Shown in pieces: positions 32,472 to 41,441 of a DNA stretch of 43,087 nt (position 1 is the stretch's first letter; every line of letters starts with the position of its first letter). The position numbers were made by a program, and so were the translations under genes. The DNA is from UBA7236 sp044227505 (GTDB lineage Bacteria > Bacteroidota > Bacteroidia > Chitinophagales > BACL12). The stretch is from positions 1 to 43,087 of the forward strand of contig JBGAWP010000030.1 in assembly GCA_044227505.1 (NCBI GenBank), in the 5' to 3' direction. The notes below the pieces were generated by a model, which worked only from the letters and a program-made list of their open reading frames with translations, searched no databases and had not been told where the DNA came from.

Positions 32472-34337
32472 ATGCGAGAAACCAGCTTTATAGATCAGAA
32501 TAAGCAGAAATGGGACGAGTTTGAAAAAAAATTCGAAACAGAGAAAGATCCTGAAAAAGTGAGTAATCTCTTCATACAAATAACTGACGACCTCTCCTAC
32601 TCCAGAACTTATTACCCTAACCGATCAGTAAAAATTTACCTCAACAACCTCGCTCAAAAAGTTTTTCACTCCATTTATAAAAACAAGGTTCGCAGAAGGA
32701 GAAAACTTGTCACCTTCTGGAAGGATGAATTACCTCAGCGGATGCATGCAGCACGCTGGCAATTATTATTTACATTTTGTTTATTCATGATCTCCTTTTT
32801 CATCGGAGTATTCAGCAGTATGCATGATTCAGAATTTTCCAGATTTATTTTAGGCGATTCCTATATAAATATGACAGAGGAAAATATCGAAAGTGGCGAT
32901 CCTATGAAAGTGTATAAGGAGATGAATGAATTTGATATGTTTTTTGCTATTACATTTAATAACCTGAGAGTTTCCTTTTTAACATTAATTTTTGGGATAT
33001 TTTTTGGATTAGGAACAGCCTATTTTATTATTTACAATGGAATAATGGTTGGAGCCTTTCAGTATTTCTTTATTGAAAAAGGACTTTTCTGGGAATCTTT
33101 TCTTACGATCTGGGTGCATGGAGCGTTGGAAATTTCAGCTATTGTGATTGCCGGTACAGCGGGAATTACATTAGGCAGAGGATTATTATTTCCGGGAACA
33201 TTTACCCGAATGCAATCCTTCCGTATAAATGGTATGCGGGCAGTACAAATATTTTTGGGCATAGCACCAATTATTGTTCTGGCCGGAATAAATGAAAGTT
33301 TTCTCACCAGGCATACCGATACTCCTGATTATATTAGAGCCATATTAATTGCGGTGGAATTCGCATTTATGTTGTTTTATTTTGTGATCTATCCCGCCAG
33401 AAAAGCCAGGAGCGGATTTAATACCAACCGGAGATCAGATGAAATACCTGCGGATAAAACACCGGAATTTAATTTGAATAAGATCAAAAATAATGGCGTT
33501 GTATTCGCAGACGGATTTATGATATTACGACAGTTTATTAAACCGGTTTTGATAACAATTTTTTCTACTGCTTCACTTTATACAGGGATTTACTTTTGGA
33601 AAGTTGCAAATTTTTCACAGGTATACCATGAAATTCATTTTGACCAGTTCAACGGAATTTTTGAAGCAGTGCGTGATGTAAGAGATCTTTTGGATCATCA
33701 GGGAAATTATTTTCTAATGGCGATCAACATTTTATCGCTTACAATCTTAAGTGCAGTATGTTTTTATATCGTTCAATTGATCAAAACCAAAAATTTGCAA
33801 TTCCGCATTCGTGGTTTTATACAATTTCTTTTTACAAAGGGATGGTTCATATTAATCTTATCCACTATAATGCACACTATGCTTTTGATAGATTCGGGAT
33901 TTTTTATTTTTTGTTTCTTTTTAATTCTTCCGGTCTTATTTTTCATATTCGCTGATATCGTTAATAAAAACAAAATCTCCGGGAAAGTTTTTAGTTCCGG
34001 GAGTTATTTTTTTCGACATTTTTTAACTATTCAATTGTTGTATCTGCCACTTCTGCTTTTAAGTATCATGTTATCGTTAATGGCCCATTCCATTATTTGT
34101 TATTTTAATATTGAGTTGATAAAATGGAACATTCCTTTTGATCCCTATATATATGAAGCAGTGCAAGACATTAGTGTTACTTTCATTTTAATTGCGACTG
34201 TGTTCCTCCAGATATGTATGGTTGCCATCAATATGGGTATATTGTATTACAGTTTCTATGAGATAGATACTGCGGAAGAATTACGAACACGCATACAAAA
34301 ACTTGCTTTTAAACCTACTAAATCGGGTATTGCATGA
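32472..34337 (+). CDS. SpoIIM-domain (stage II sporulation protein M family) membrane protein
   Basis: A 621-residue membrane protein. Residues 1-310 form a SpoIIM-type domain: cytosolic MRETSFIDQNKQKWDEFEKK, a KNKVRRRRK stretch and helices such as LTLIFGIFFGLGTAYFIIYNGIMVGAF and IWVHGALEISAIVIAGTAGITLGRGLL. The C-terminal half adds several more membrane helices. SpoIIM is named for Bacillus engulfment, but this phylum does not sporulate, so the name only marks homology. The longer frame starts at TTG 32388; ATG 32472 is preferred because family members begin MREx..FI. It heads a five-gene operon and overlaps the next gene by 4 nt (34334-34337). Confidence 0.88.
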   Translation: MRETSFIDQNKQKWDEFEKKFETEKDPEKVSNLFIQITDDLSYSRTYYPNRSVKIYLNNLAQKVFHSIYKNKVRRRRKLVTFWKDELPQRMHAARWQLLFTFCLFMISFFIGVFSSMHDSEFSRFILGDSYINMTEENIESGDPMKVYKEMNEFDMFFAITFNNLRVSFLTLIFGIFFGLGTAYFIIYNGIMVGAFQYFFIEKGLFWESFLTIWVHGALEISAIVIAGTAGITLGRGLLFPGTFTRMQSFRINGMRAVQIFLGIAPIIVLAGINESFLTRHTDTPDYIRAILIAVEFAFMLFYFVIYPARKARSGFNTNRRSDEIPADKTPEFNLNKIKNNGVVFADGFMILRQFIKPVLITIFSTASLYTGIYFWKVANFSQVYHEIHFDQFNGIFEAVRDVRDLLDHQGNYFLMAINILSLTILSAVCFYIVQLIKTKNLQFRIRGFIQFLFTKGWFILILSTIMHTMLLIDSGFFIFCFFLILPVLFFIFADIVNKNKISGKVFSSGSYFFRHFLTIQLLYLPLLLLSIMLSLMAHSIICYFNIELIKWNIPFDPYIYEAVQDISVTFILIATVFLQICMVAINMGILYYSFYEIDTAEELRTRIQKLAFKPTKSGIA

Positions 34338-34993
34338 AGTGGAAAATATTTATTCTTTGTATTTATATTTCCGTTACTTCATTAAATGGGCAAACTGCAC
34401 CGGCTTATCACCCAATTGATAGATCTGAGTGGGAAAAGGCAACTGAAGGATTGTCTTATAATGAGCAAAAACAAGAAGAAGAAAAAATAAAAGAAGAAAA
34501 AACGCGTGATTGGTCTTTTAACTTACCTATATCACAACAATTGGCACAGATCATCGGTTTTGGACTCATTGCGGCTTTATTGGTCTTTATATTATTAAAA
34601 CTTTTTGGGAAAGGATTATTCGGTAATAAGAAAGTGGATGTGATCCAAAAGACCATATTAAACGAACTGGATGAACGGCCAATGGAAACCGATCTTGAAC
34701 GTTTTTTACGCGAAGCATTGGAAAACAGGGACTACCGACTTGCCATACGCATTTATTATTTAATGCTGTTAAAAATATTACACGATAAAAATTTTATCGA
34801 GTGGAAAAGAAATAAAACGAATATGGATTACCTGGCAGAGGTGTATAAACACCCTTCTTATGCCCGACTTAGCAACAATACCATAATGTATGAATTTATC
34901 TGGTATGGAGAAAAAACAATAGCAAAATCACAATTCGATTTAATAAGCACATCCTATATTGATCTCATCAAAGAAATTAAAAACGGCAATTGA
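34334..34993 (+). CDS. DUF4129-type membrane protein
   Basis: A 219-residue protein with an N-terminal signal-like helix (MKWKIFILCIYISVTSLNGQ), an acidic and Lys-rich periplasmic segment, a single membrane helix around 72-92 (IIGFGLIAALLVFILLKLF) and a cytosolic DUF4129 domain (LERFLREALENRDYRLAIRIYYLMLLKILHDKNFIEWKRNKTN). DUF4129 is found at the C-terminus of membrane transglutaminase-like proteins but here stands alone without a protease domain. It overlaps the SpoIIM-domain gene (ATGA) and the following DUF4350 gene (TTGA). Confidence 0.85.
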   Translation: MKWKIFILCIYISVTSLNGQTAPAYHPIDRSEWEKATEGLSYNEQKQEEEKIKEEKTRDWSFNLPISQQLAQIIGFGLIAALLVFILLKLFGKGLFGNKKVDVIQKTILNELDERPMETDLERFLREALENRDYRLAIRIYYLMLLKILHDKNFIEWKRNKTNMDYLAEVYKHPSYARLSNNTIMYEFIWYGEKTIAKSQFDLISTSYIDLIKEIKNGN

Positions 34994-36327
34994 AAAGAGG
35001 ACCTGCCATATTAATTGGAGTTGTTGGATTGATAGTTGTGTTATTGATCGTATATCTGGCTTTTCTTCGCACTAACACTCCCACATTTATTTGGAGTGAA
35101 ACATATATTGAAACAAGCGATCAGCCATTTGGTACTTCCGTTATGAGCGAGTTACTTGAGAGTTACTTTCCCGGTAAAAAATTTGAAAAAGTAAATAACG
35201 ACCTGGCAGAACAATTATCAGCAACAACAGGAGTGCACAAAAATTATGTTTTCATTGGTCAATATCCTTATTATACAGATTCCGTTTTTGATGTCTTAAA
35301 ATCTTTTGTCTCTAATGGCAACGATGCGTTTTTAGCCTTAAATCAATTACCGGAGAATTTATCATCTGAAATATTATTGCAAACTGATGGCGGTGTATTA
35401 ACACAGGATACCGTTTATTATATTGATAATTTTGGCGATTCAGCATTTTATCTCGAAGAAAATTACGCAGAAGATCCCTATGCATTTTCGACCTTTTCTA
35501 CCAGTAAAATAGGGTTAAATTTTTTTGATGCAGGATTTACCAGAGATTCCGCTTATACATTTCAACTTGTGATAGCAGAGGAAATTGTGCCCTATAACTG
35601 GAATTATTTTTTACCTGAATTCCAGAAATCCATTGTAAACTATCAGGCACTAGGAAGCATATATTCTTCTAATTTCAGTGACCTGATCAAGGTGCCTTAT
35701 GGCAGCGGGAATTTTTATATCCATTGCAATCCCATTGTCTTCAGCAATTATTTTCAAGTAGAAAAAACCAATATTGAATACACCTCCAAGGTTTTATCCT
35801 ATTTGAAACCCGGAGACATTATCTGGGATGAATATTCTAAAACAACTTACAATAGTGAATCTCTTAATAATAATCAACAGGAAGAAGGACCGTTAAAATT
35901 CATATTAAGTCAAACCTCCTTGCGATGGGCGTGGTATATTATGCTTCTTGCCCTGTTCCTGTTCATAGGATTTCGAACTAAAAGAATGCAGCAATCTATC
36001 CCTGTGTTGGAACCTAATGAAAATAAATCGCTCGAATTCGTGCAAACAATCGGCAGAATGTATTACATACGAAAAAATCATAAACAGCTCGCGCAGCAAA
36101 AAATGAAATTATTTCTGCATTTTATCAATGAAAAATATCAGTTAGCCACACATACTGTTGATGAAAATTTTATTCAAAAACTTGTTATGAAATCTGAAAT
36201 TGGAGCCAGTAGTATTCAAACAATTTTCAAACACGCAAAATATATTGACAATACAGACGATGTCACCAACAACGATCTGATAGAACTGCACAAACTTTTA
36301 GAATATTTTTATAAAAATTGTAAATAA
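34990..36327 (+). CDS. DUF4350-type membrane protein
   Basis: A 445-residue protein with an N-terminal membrane helix (ILIGVVGLIVVLLIVYLAFL), an extracytoplasmic domain of about 290 residues (TSDQPFGTSVMSELLESYFP at the front is typical of DUF4350) and a second helix around 313-331 (WAWYIMLLALFLFIGFR) before a cytosolic helical tail. The TTG start at 34990 overlaps the upstream stop by 4 nt (TTGA), implying translational coupling. It is followed after 6 nt by the MoxR ATPase. Function unknown; it may sense or hold substrates of the MoxR/DUF58 pair. Confidence 0.82.
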   Translation: MKRGPAILIGVVGLIVVLLIVYLAFLRTNTPTFIWSETYIETSDQPFGTSVMSELLESYFPGKKFEKVNNDLAEQLSATTGVHKNYVFIGQYPYYTDSVFDVLKSFVSNGNDAFLALNQLPENLSSEILLQTDGGVLTQDTVYYIDNFGDSAFYLEENYAEDPYAFSTFSTSKIGLNFFDAGFTRDSAYTFQLVIAEEIVPYNWNYFLPEFQKSIVNYQALGSIYSSNFSDLIKVPYGSGNFYIHCNPIVFSNYFQVEKTNIEYTSKVLSYLKPGDIIWDEYSKTTYNSESLNNNQQEEGPLKFILSQTSLRWAWYIMLLALFLFIGFRTKRMQQSIPVLEPNENKSLEFVQTIGRMYYIRKNHKQLAQQKMKLFLHFINEKYQLATHTVDENFIQKLVMKSEIGASSIQTIFKHAKYIDNTDDVTNNDLIELHKLLEYFYKNCK

Positions 36328-36333
36328 AATAAT

Positions 36334-37317
36334 ATGGAAGAAAATGTATTCAATCCTGAAATTTCTCCTGAACTGCGCCAAATTACTTTATCGGTAAATG
36401 CAATTCGGAGCGAATTACACAAGGTAATTATAGGCCAATCGAAATTGATCGACCTACTCATAGCGGGCATCTTCAGTGGGGGGCATATTCTAATTGAAGG
36501 GGTTCCGGGAATTGCCAAAACACTTACTGCTAAATTATTGGCGAAAACCATTGCAACAGATTTTTCCCGCATTCAGTTTACACCCGATCTAATGCCTACA
36601 GATGTTTTAGGAACGAGTGTATTTAATCAGAAAACATCAGAGTTTAATTTTAAAAAAGGACCTATTTTTTCCAATATTGTTTTGATAGATGAGATCAATC
36701 GTTCACCTGCAAAAACACAAGCTGCCTTGTTGGAGGTGATGGAAGAATTAAAAGTTACCATGGATGGCGAAACTTATGCAATGGAATTTCCATTTTTTGT
36801 AATAGCAACACAAAATCCAATTGAACAGGAAGGAACATATAAATTACCCGAAGCGCAACTGGATCGTTTTTTATTTCGTATTAAAATTTCCTATCCTGAA
36901 TTGGAGGAAGAAAAACAAATTTTATATCGATTCAAAGAAGATTTTACCAATCGTCAGAAAGATCAGGTAAATGCTGTTATGTCGACAGCGCAACTTAAAA
37001 CTTGCAGAGAAATAGTTGAAAAAATTCATATCAAGGATGAATTGCTGGATTATATCGCAAATATTGTTTTCAAAACCAGGAATCATGGAGATCTTTTTCT
37101 TGGTGCTTCTCCGCGTGCATCCTTAAATATCATGAAAGCATCCAAGGCAATTGCAGCAATGAATGGAAGAAATTTTGTAACTCCGGATGATATTCATTTT
37201 GTTGCTTATCCAGTATTGAATCATAGAATAATTCTAACACCGGATAAGGAATTGGAGGGATACGACAGCGAATCTGTAATTAAATCCATTATTGAAACTA
37301 TTGATGTGCCTCGATGA
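36334..37317 (+). CDS. MoxR-type AAA+ ATPase
   Basis: A 327-residue AAA+ ATPase of the MoxR family. Walker A GVPGIAKT is at 56-63, Walker B LIDEIN at 117-122; sensor-1 ATQNP and the arginine-rich LDRFLFRIKISYPE are present. MoxR ATPases act as chaperones that assemble or activate metalloenzyme or envelope complexes, usually with a VWA-containing partner. Here the partner is the DUF58 protein whose start overlaps this stop by 4 nt (ATGA at 37314-37317). The upstream genes encode SpoIIM-, DUF4129- and DUF4350-type membrane proteins, so the target is probably a membrane complex. Confidence 0.93.
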   Translation: MEENVFNPEISPELRQITLSVNAIRSELHKVIIGQSKLIDLLIAGIFSGGHILIEGVPGIAKTLTAKLLAKTIATDFSRIQFTPDLMPTDVLGTSVFNQKTSEFNFKKGPIFSNIVLIDEINRSPAKTQAALLEVMEELKVTMDGETYAMEFPFFVIATQNPIEQEGTYKLPEAQLDRFLFRIKISYPELEEEKQILYRFKEDFTNRQKDQVNAVMSTAQLKTCREIVEKIHIKDELLDYIANIVFKTRNHGDLFLGASPRASLNIMKASKAIAAMNGRNFVTPDDIHFVAYPVLNHRIILTPDKELEGYDSESVIKSIIETIDVPR

Positions 37318-38648
37318 AATTCGGTATAAGTAATATATTTGTCACTAACAGATTATTTGTTGCCTTAGGAATAATTGCAACATTATTTGCCGTAAGTTTT
37401 TCGTTGCCTTTTATATTTTATTTTGCACAGGCAGCATTGATCTTACTTGGTGCAATTATCATAGTTGATCTGCTGCTTTTATTCAATCCAGCTACAAAAA
37501 TTAAAGCGGAACGCAGACTGAGCAATGTATTTTCTCTCAGCGATGAAAATTCTGTGCATATCACAATTTTAAGTCGCGCTACCATTCCGCTTAGTTTACA
37601 TATTATAGATGAATTACCTTATCAATTACAAAAACGCGATTTTGCAATTGATTTGAAAATTGGCCCCGGTGAAAAAAAGCGCCTCGATTACATGGTGCGA
37701 CCCGTTGTAAGAGGAGAATATATTTTTAGAAAGATCAATATTTTTGCTCAATCCGCAATTGGAATTATAAGCAGAAGATTCATTTTTGATGCAGATGTAA
37801 CCACCAAAGTTTACCCTTCGATTCTCCAAATGAAAAATTATGAATTAAAAACGATGTCGCGAATCAGTTTTTTTCAGGGTGTAAAAAAAATGCGGAGAAT
37901 TGGGCACAGTTATGAATTTGAACAAATTAAAAAATATGTACGCGGAGATGATATCAGAAGTATAAACTGGAAAGCTACAGGCCGTGTTGGTGAGCTTATG
38001 GTAAACCATTATGAAGACGAAAGATCTCAACAGGTTTTTTGCATTGTAGATAAAAGCCGCACAATGAAAATGCCATTCAATAATTTAAGTTTATTGGATT
38101 ATGCCATCAATTCCACCTTGACGATAAGTAATATCGCGTTAAAAAAACAAGACCGGGTTGGGTTTATTTCCTTTTCCGACAGGATCGGCACTACCTTAGG
38201 CCCTGATAAACATCATGTGCAATTGCGTAAAATTCTTGAAGCCTTGTACAATGAAAAGGAACGTTTTAATGAGGCAAATTATGAATTATTATATTTACAT
38301 ATCCGTAATTTCATCAGAGTCAGAAGTTTAATTTTTTTATATACCAATTTCGAAAGTGTATTTGCCATTGAGAGAGTTGTAACTATACTTCGAAAATTAA
38401 ATAAATTGCATTTGCTTGTGGTGATATTCTTCGAAAATTCGGAGATCACTACTTATGCAAAAGAGGATGCGCATAATTTAGAGGATATATATCTCACCAC
38501 CATTGCACAAAAATTTGCCGTGGAAAAAAGTCTTATCAGAAAAGAACTTACTAAATACGGGATTCAAACTATCATCTCCACACCGGAAGATCTTTCCATT
38601 AATACAATTAACAAATATCTCGAATTAAAGTCCAGGGGTTTGATTTAG
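37314..38648 (+). CDS. DUF58 / VWA-like protein
   Basis: A 444-residue protein with two N-terminal membrane helices (12-55) and a DUF58 core YVRGDDIRSINWKATGR at 208-224, followed by a von Willebrand-type fold whose metal-site-like motif is DKSRTM (246-251). It is the usual partner of MoxR ATPases. It overlaps moxR by ATGA and is the last gene of the operon. A repeat-rich intergenic region follows, without an obvious terminator. Confidence 0.9.
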   Translation: MKFGISNIFVTNRLFVALGIIATLFAVSFSLPFIFYFAQAALILLGAIIIVDLLLLFNPATKIKAERRLSNVFSLSDENSVHITILSRATIPLSLHIIDELPYQLQKRDFAIDLKIGPGEKKRLDYMVRPVVRGEYIFRKINIFAQSAIGIISRRFIFDADVTTKVYPSILQMKNYELKTMSRISFFQGVKKMRRIGHSYEFEQIKKYVRGDDIRSINWKATGRVGELMVNHYEDERSQQVFCIVDKSRTMKMPFNNLSLLDYAINSTLTISNIALKKQDRVGFISFSDRIGTTLGPDKHHVQLRKILEALYNEKERFNEANYELLYLHIRNFIRVRSLIFLYTNFESVFAIERVVTILRKLNKLHLLVVIFFENSEITTYAKEDAHNLEDIYLTTIAQKFAVEKSLIRKELTKYGIQTIISTPEDLSINTINKYLELKSRGLI

Positions 38649-38666
38649 TTAGTTCGGGGTTCTAGG

Positions 38667-38918
38667 TATAATCATACTCAGTTTAAACTCATTACTCATC
38701 ACTCATTACTCATCTTCTCATTCGAAGCAAAAAGTATCAGGCGATCAATCTCACCATTCACCACTCACTACTGACCAAGTGAGTGGTGAATGGTGAGTGG
38801 TGAGTATAATCATACTCAGATTAAAACTCATTACTCCCGTCCGACCGGGTCATCCGGGCGGGCATCACTCATAACTCATCTTCTCATTCGAAGCAAAAAT
38901 CATCCTGTGATCAAACTC
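38667..38918. repeat. Two-copy intergenic direct repeat with GC-rich insertion
   Basis: A segment beginning tataatcatactcag occurs at 38667-38752 and again at 38805-38918; both include attctcatcttctcattcgaagc-like sequence. The second copy carries a 27-nt insert (38837-38863, ccgtccgaccgggtcatccg plus gggcggc-type end) absent from the first. The insert is far more GC-rich than the rest of the window. Between the copies lies an 18-bp perfect inverted repeat. Confidence 0.8.
38751..38796. repeat. Perfect 18-bp inverted repeat
   Basis: tcaccattcaccactcac (38751-38768) pairs exactly with gtgagtggtgaatggtga (38779-38796) around loop tactgaccaa. No T tract follows on either strand, so it is not a typical terminator. 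It sits between the two direct-repeat copies downstream of the DUF58 gene. Confidence 0.85.
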
Positions 38919-38946
38919 AGAACTCAGAACACAGAACTCAAAACAT

Positions 38947-40722
38947 CTATTTTATAACAACCTCATAAGGCAATTTTGCCTGAATAACCGGTCTGTTCAA
39001 TAATTCGGTTACAGCAATATAATGTGGATACAAAATGCCAAGTTGTTCTGCTTTTACGGATGCAGCAGTTTCTTCTGTTAAATTGGTGATAATGCCATCG
39101 AGGATGCTCGGTTTTTGTTTTGGATATTCTGAAACTTCATAAGCTTTTAATCCGGCCAATTCGGCAGCACCTTTAATTGCTTCATCAATTCCACCAATTT
39201 CATCAACCAATCCGATCTCTTTAGCTTTCGCACCAATCCAAATTCTTCCTTGTGCAATTTCTTCCACCTGCTCAACGGTCATATTGCGACCAGTTGCAAC
39301 CATACGTTTAAAATTGAGATAGGTTGAATCAACACCGGATTGTAAAATAAAACTTTCTCGTTCAGAAAATGGCCTGGTAAGGGAAGGGAAATCAGCATAC
39401 TTGGAAGTACTTGCAGTATCAAATGTAATTCCGAGTTTATCGTTCATAAAACCGGAAATTTCAGGTATGATTAGGAATACACCAATGCTACCGGTTAAAG
39501 TATTTGGTTGTGCATAAATTTTATTTGCATTGCAAGAGATCATATAACCGCCGCTTGCTGCATAATCGCCCATAGAAACAATAATAGGTTTAATTTTTTT
39601 AGTGATCTCAATTTCCCGCCACATTACATCACTGGCTACAGCGCTTCCTCCCGGAGAATTAACACGCAAAACCACCGCTTTTATTGTTTTGTCATTTCTC
39701 ACCTCCTGCATCATTTCCGCAAAATTCTTCGATCCTAAAAATCCATTATCTGCTTTTCCATCCACTATTGTTCCATCTGCATATACTATTGCAATTGTGC
39801 CATCTGAGTCGTCGTTCTTTTTATGTTTAAAGGATGTATTGTAATCTTTCATTGTTACAAATTCAAGTTCTTTATCTTCACTTAATCCACACCTTGTTTT
39901 AAGGTCGTTTTGCACTTCGTCAAAATATTTTAATGCATCAATTAAACCCACACGAACTGCCTCTTCAGGATGCCATGCAAGCAAACTATCGGCAATTAAT
40001 TTATATTGTTCAATTGATTTCGATCTGGAAGAATTTATTTCATTTAAATTCTCATTAAATAATCCGCCTAAAAATTCTTCCAGTTGCAATCTGTTTTCCT
40101 CGCTCATTTTATCGGAGCGAAATGGTTCAGTTGCACTTTTGAATTTTCCGTCGTAAAATATTTGTGTTTTCACCCCTAATTTATCTAAAGTGCCTTTATA
40201 AAAACTGAGATGCGCACTCAGCCCTTTAAAGTCAACTGCACCTGATGGATTCATATAAATTTTATCTGCTACCGAACCCAGGTAATAACTTGATTGAGAA
40301 ATTACTTCACCATAGGCTACAACAAATTTTCCACTATTCTTCTTAAAATCCTCCAAAGCATCGCGTATCTCCTGTAAAGTAGCATAGGCATTTGGATTCA
40401 ACCCCAATTCCAGATATATCCCTTTAATGTTATCATCAGTTTCCGCATGCTTAATGTTGATAAGTATATCGTTAAGCCCCATACCCTGATCGCCACCCAA
40501 ACCAAGAAGCCCTAAACCTGTGGGCATTCCGGTTTGCGTTTGTTCCACAATAGTATAATTTGTGTTAATACGCAATACAGTATTGGGTTTCACACTTGTT
40601 TTAGGTGTGTCAAATTGTTGAGAAACCCCAGAAATTATCCCTGCTATTATAAAAAATAGTAGCAAACAGAATACAAAAAAGGCCAAAAGTGACGCAAAGA
40701 AGGAACGGAAGAACTCTTTCAT
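38947..40722 (-). CDS. sppA: Signal peptide peptidase SppA, long (67K) type
   Basis: A 591-residue membrane-anchored serine protease that degrades cleaved signal peptides and other membrane peptides. A single N-terminal membrane helix (12-32) is followed by two related protease domains. GKFKSATEPF at 192-201 supplies the general-base Lys195 and GDYAASGGY the nucleophile Ser390, equivalent to Lys209 and Ser409 of E. coli SppA. VNSPGGSAVASDVMWREI and GSIGVFL line the active site. The gene is divergent from folK (93 bp). Downstream of its stop is the repeat region after the DUF58 gene. Confidence 0.95.
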   Translation of the reverse strand: MKEFFRSFFASLLAFFVFCLLLFFIIAGIISGVSQQFDTPKTSVKPNTVLRINTNYTIVEQTQTGMPTGLGLLGLGGDQGMGLNDILINIKHAETDDNIKGIYLELGLNPNAYATLQEIRDALEDFKKNSGKFVVAYGEVISQSSYYLGSVADKIYMNPSGAVDFKGLSAHLSFYKGTLDKLGVKTQIFYDGKFKSATEPFRSDKMSEENRLQLEEFLGGLFNENLNEINSSRSKSIEQYKLIADSLLAWHPEEAVRVGLIDALKYFDEVQNDLKTRCGLSEDKELEFVTMKDYNTSFKHKKNDDSDGTIAIVYADGTIVDGKADNGFLGSKNFAEMMQEVRNDKTIKAVVLRVNSPGGSAVASDVMWREIEITKKIKPIIVSMGDYAASGGYMISCNANKIYAQPNTLTGSIGVFLIIPEISGFMNDKLGITFDTASTSKYADFPSLTRPFSERESFILQSGVDSTYLNFKRMVATGRNMTVEQVEEIAQGRIWIGAKAKEIGLVDEIGGIDEAIKGAAELAGLKAYEVSEYPKQKPSILDGIITNLTEETAASVKAEQLGILYPHYIAVTELLNRPVIQAKLPYEVVIK

Positions 40723-40815
40723 AATAAATTTTTAGTATTTTTATTTTTTTTTATCAAAATAGCACTATATTTCGAACTGAAACGTTTTAATTTCGTAATC
40801 AACTCCTCACAGCCA

Positions 40816-41322
40816 ATGATGACGGAACATATAGCTTACTTATTGTTAGGTACAAATTTAGGTAACCGGACGGAGAATCTCTCAAAGGCTACTGCCGCCA
40901 TACGAATGTTCATAGGGCGGGTTGATGCACAATCACATGTTTTCGAAACAGAACCCTGGGGTAAACCTCACCAGCCGCTTTTTTATAATCAGGCTGTTAA
41001 AATTGCAACGCCCTGTTCGCCTTTGGAAACCTTGCATTTGATCAAACAGGTTGAATTTTTACTGGGAAGAGACAATACCGAGAAATGGGCACCGAGAGTT
41101 ATAGACATTGATATTTTATTTTTCGACCAATTTGCGATCGAATCACCTGTTTTAACTATCCCGCATGCGCATATCGCAGAAAGAAAATTTACCTTGGAAC
41201 CTTTGAAAGAAATTGCTGGTGATTTTATTCATCCTGTTCTTAATAAAACGATAAATCAATTATATCAGGAATGTAAGGATCTGTTAATAGTTAATCCGGT
41301 TGATGTTGTCTATCAATTTTAA
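40816..41322 (+). CDS. folK: 2-amino-4-hydroxy-6-hydroxymethyldihydropteridine pyrophosphokinase
   Basis: A 168-residue HPPK that transfers pyrophosphate from ATP to hydroxymethyl-dihydropterin in folate synthesis. Conserved features: LLGTNLGNRTENL near the start, FETEPWG, FYNQAVKI, the catalytic signature WAPRVIDIDILFF (metal-binding Asp pair) and IPHAHIAERKFTLEPL. Length is normal for the single-domain enzyme; folB and folP are not fused or adjacent. The ATG at 40816 is followed by a second ATG at 40819, so the exact start may shift by one codon. A deoxynucleoside kinase gene follows. Confidence 0.95.
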   Translation: MMTEHIAYLLLGTNLGNRTENLSKATAAIRMFIGRVDAQSHVFETEPWGKPHQPLFYNQAVKIATPCSPLETLHLIKQVEFLLGRDNTEKWAPRVIDIDILFFDQFAIESPVLTIPHAHIAERKFTLEPLKEIAGDFIHPVLNKTINQLYQECKDLLIVNPVDVVYQF

Positions 41323-41410
41323 ATTTTGATCTTAAATCTCGCCTGAAGTATATTTCAGTTGCCGAATATCTGATACTATATTCCATTAAACCCGTATAAA
41401 TTTTTTACCG

Positions 41411-41418
41411 TATTTTTG
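41411..41418 (+). promoter_or_regulatory. Bacteroidota -7 promoter element (TATTTTTG)
   Basis: Exact TAnnTTTG match followed by GC, 23 nt upstream of the deoxynucleoside kinase ATG, giving this gene its own promoter separate from folK. Confidence 0.5.
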
Positions 41419-41441
41419 GCAATTCCACATTTAATGAATAT

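Noticed and set aside
32472..34337. Evidence of sporulation
   Set aside because: The SpoIIM domain is common in non-sporulating Bacteroidota and no other sporulation gene is present.
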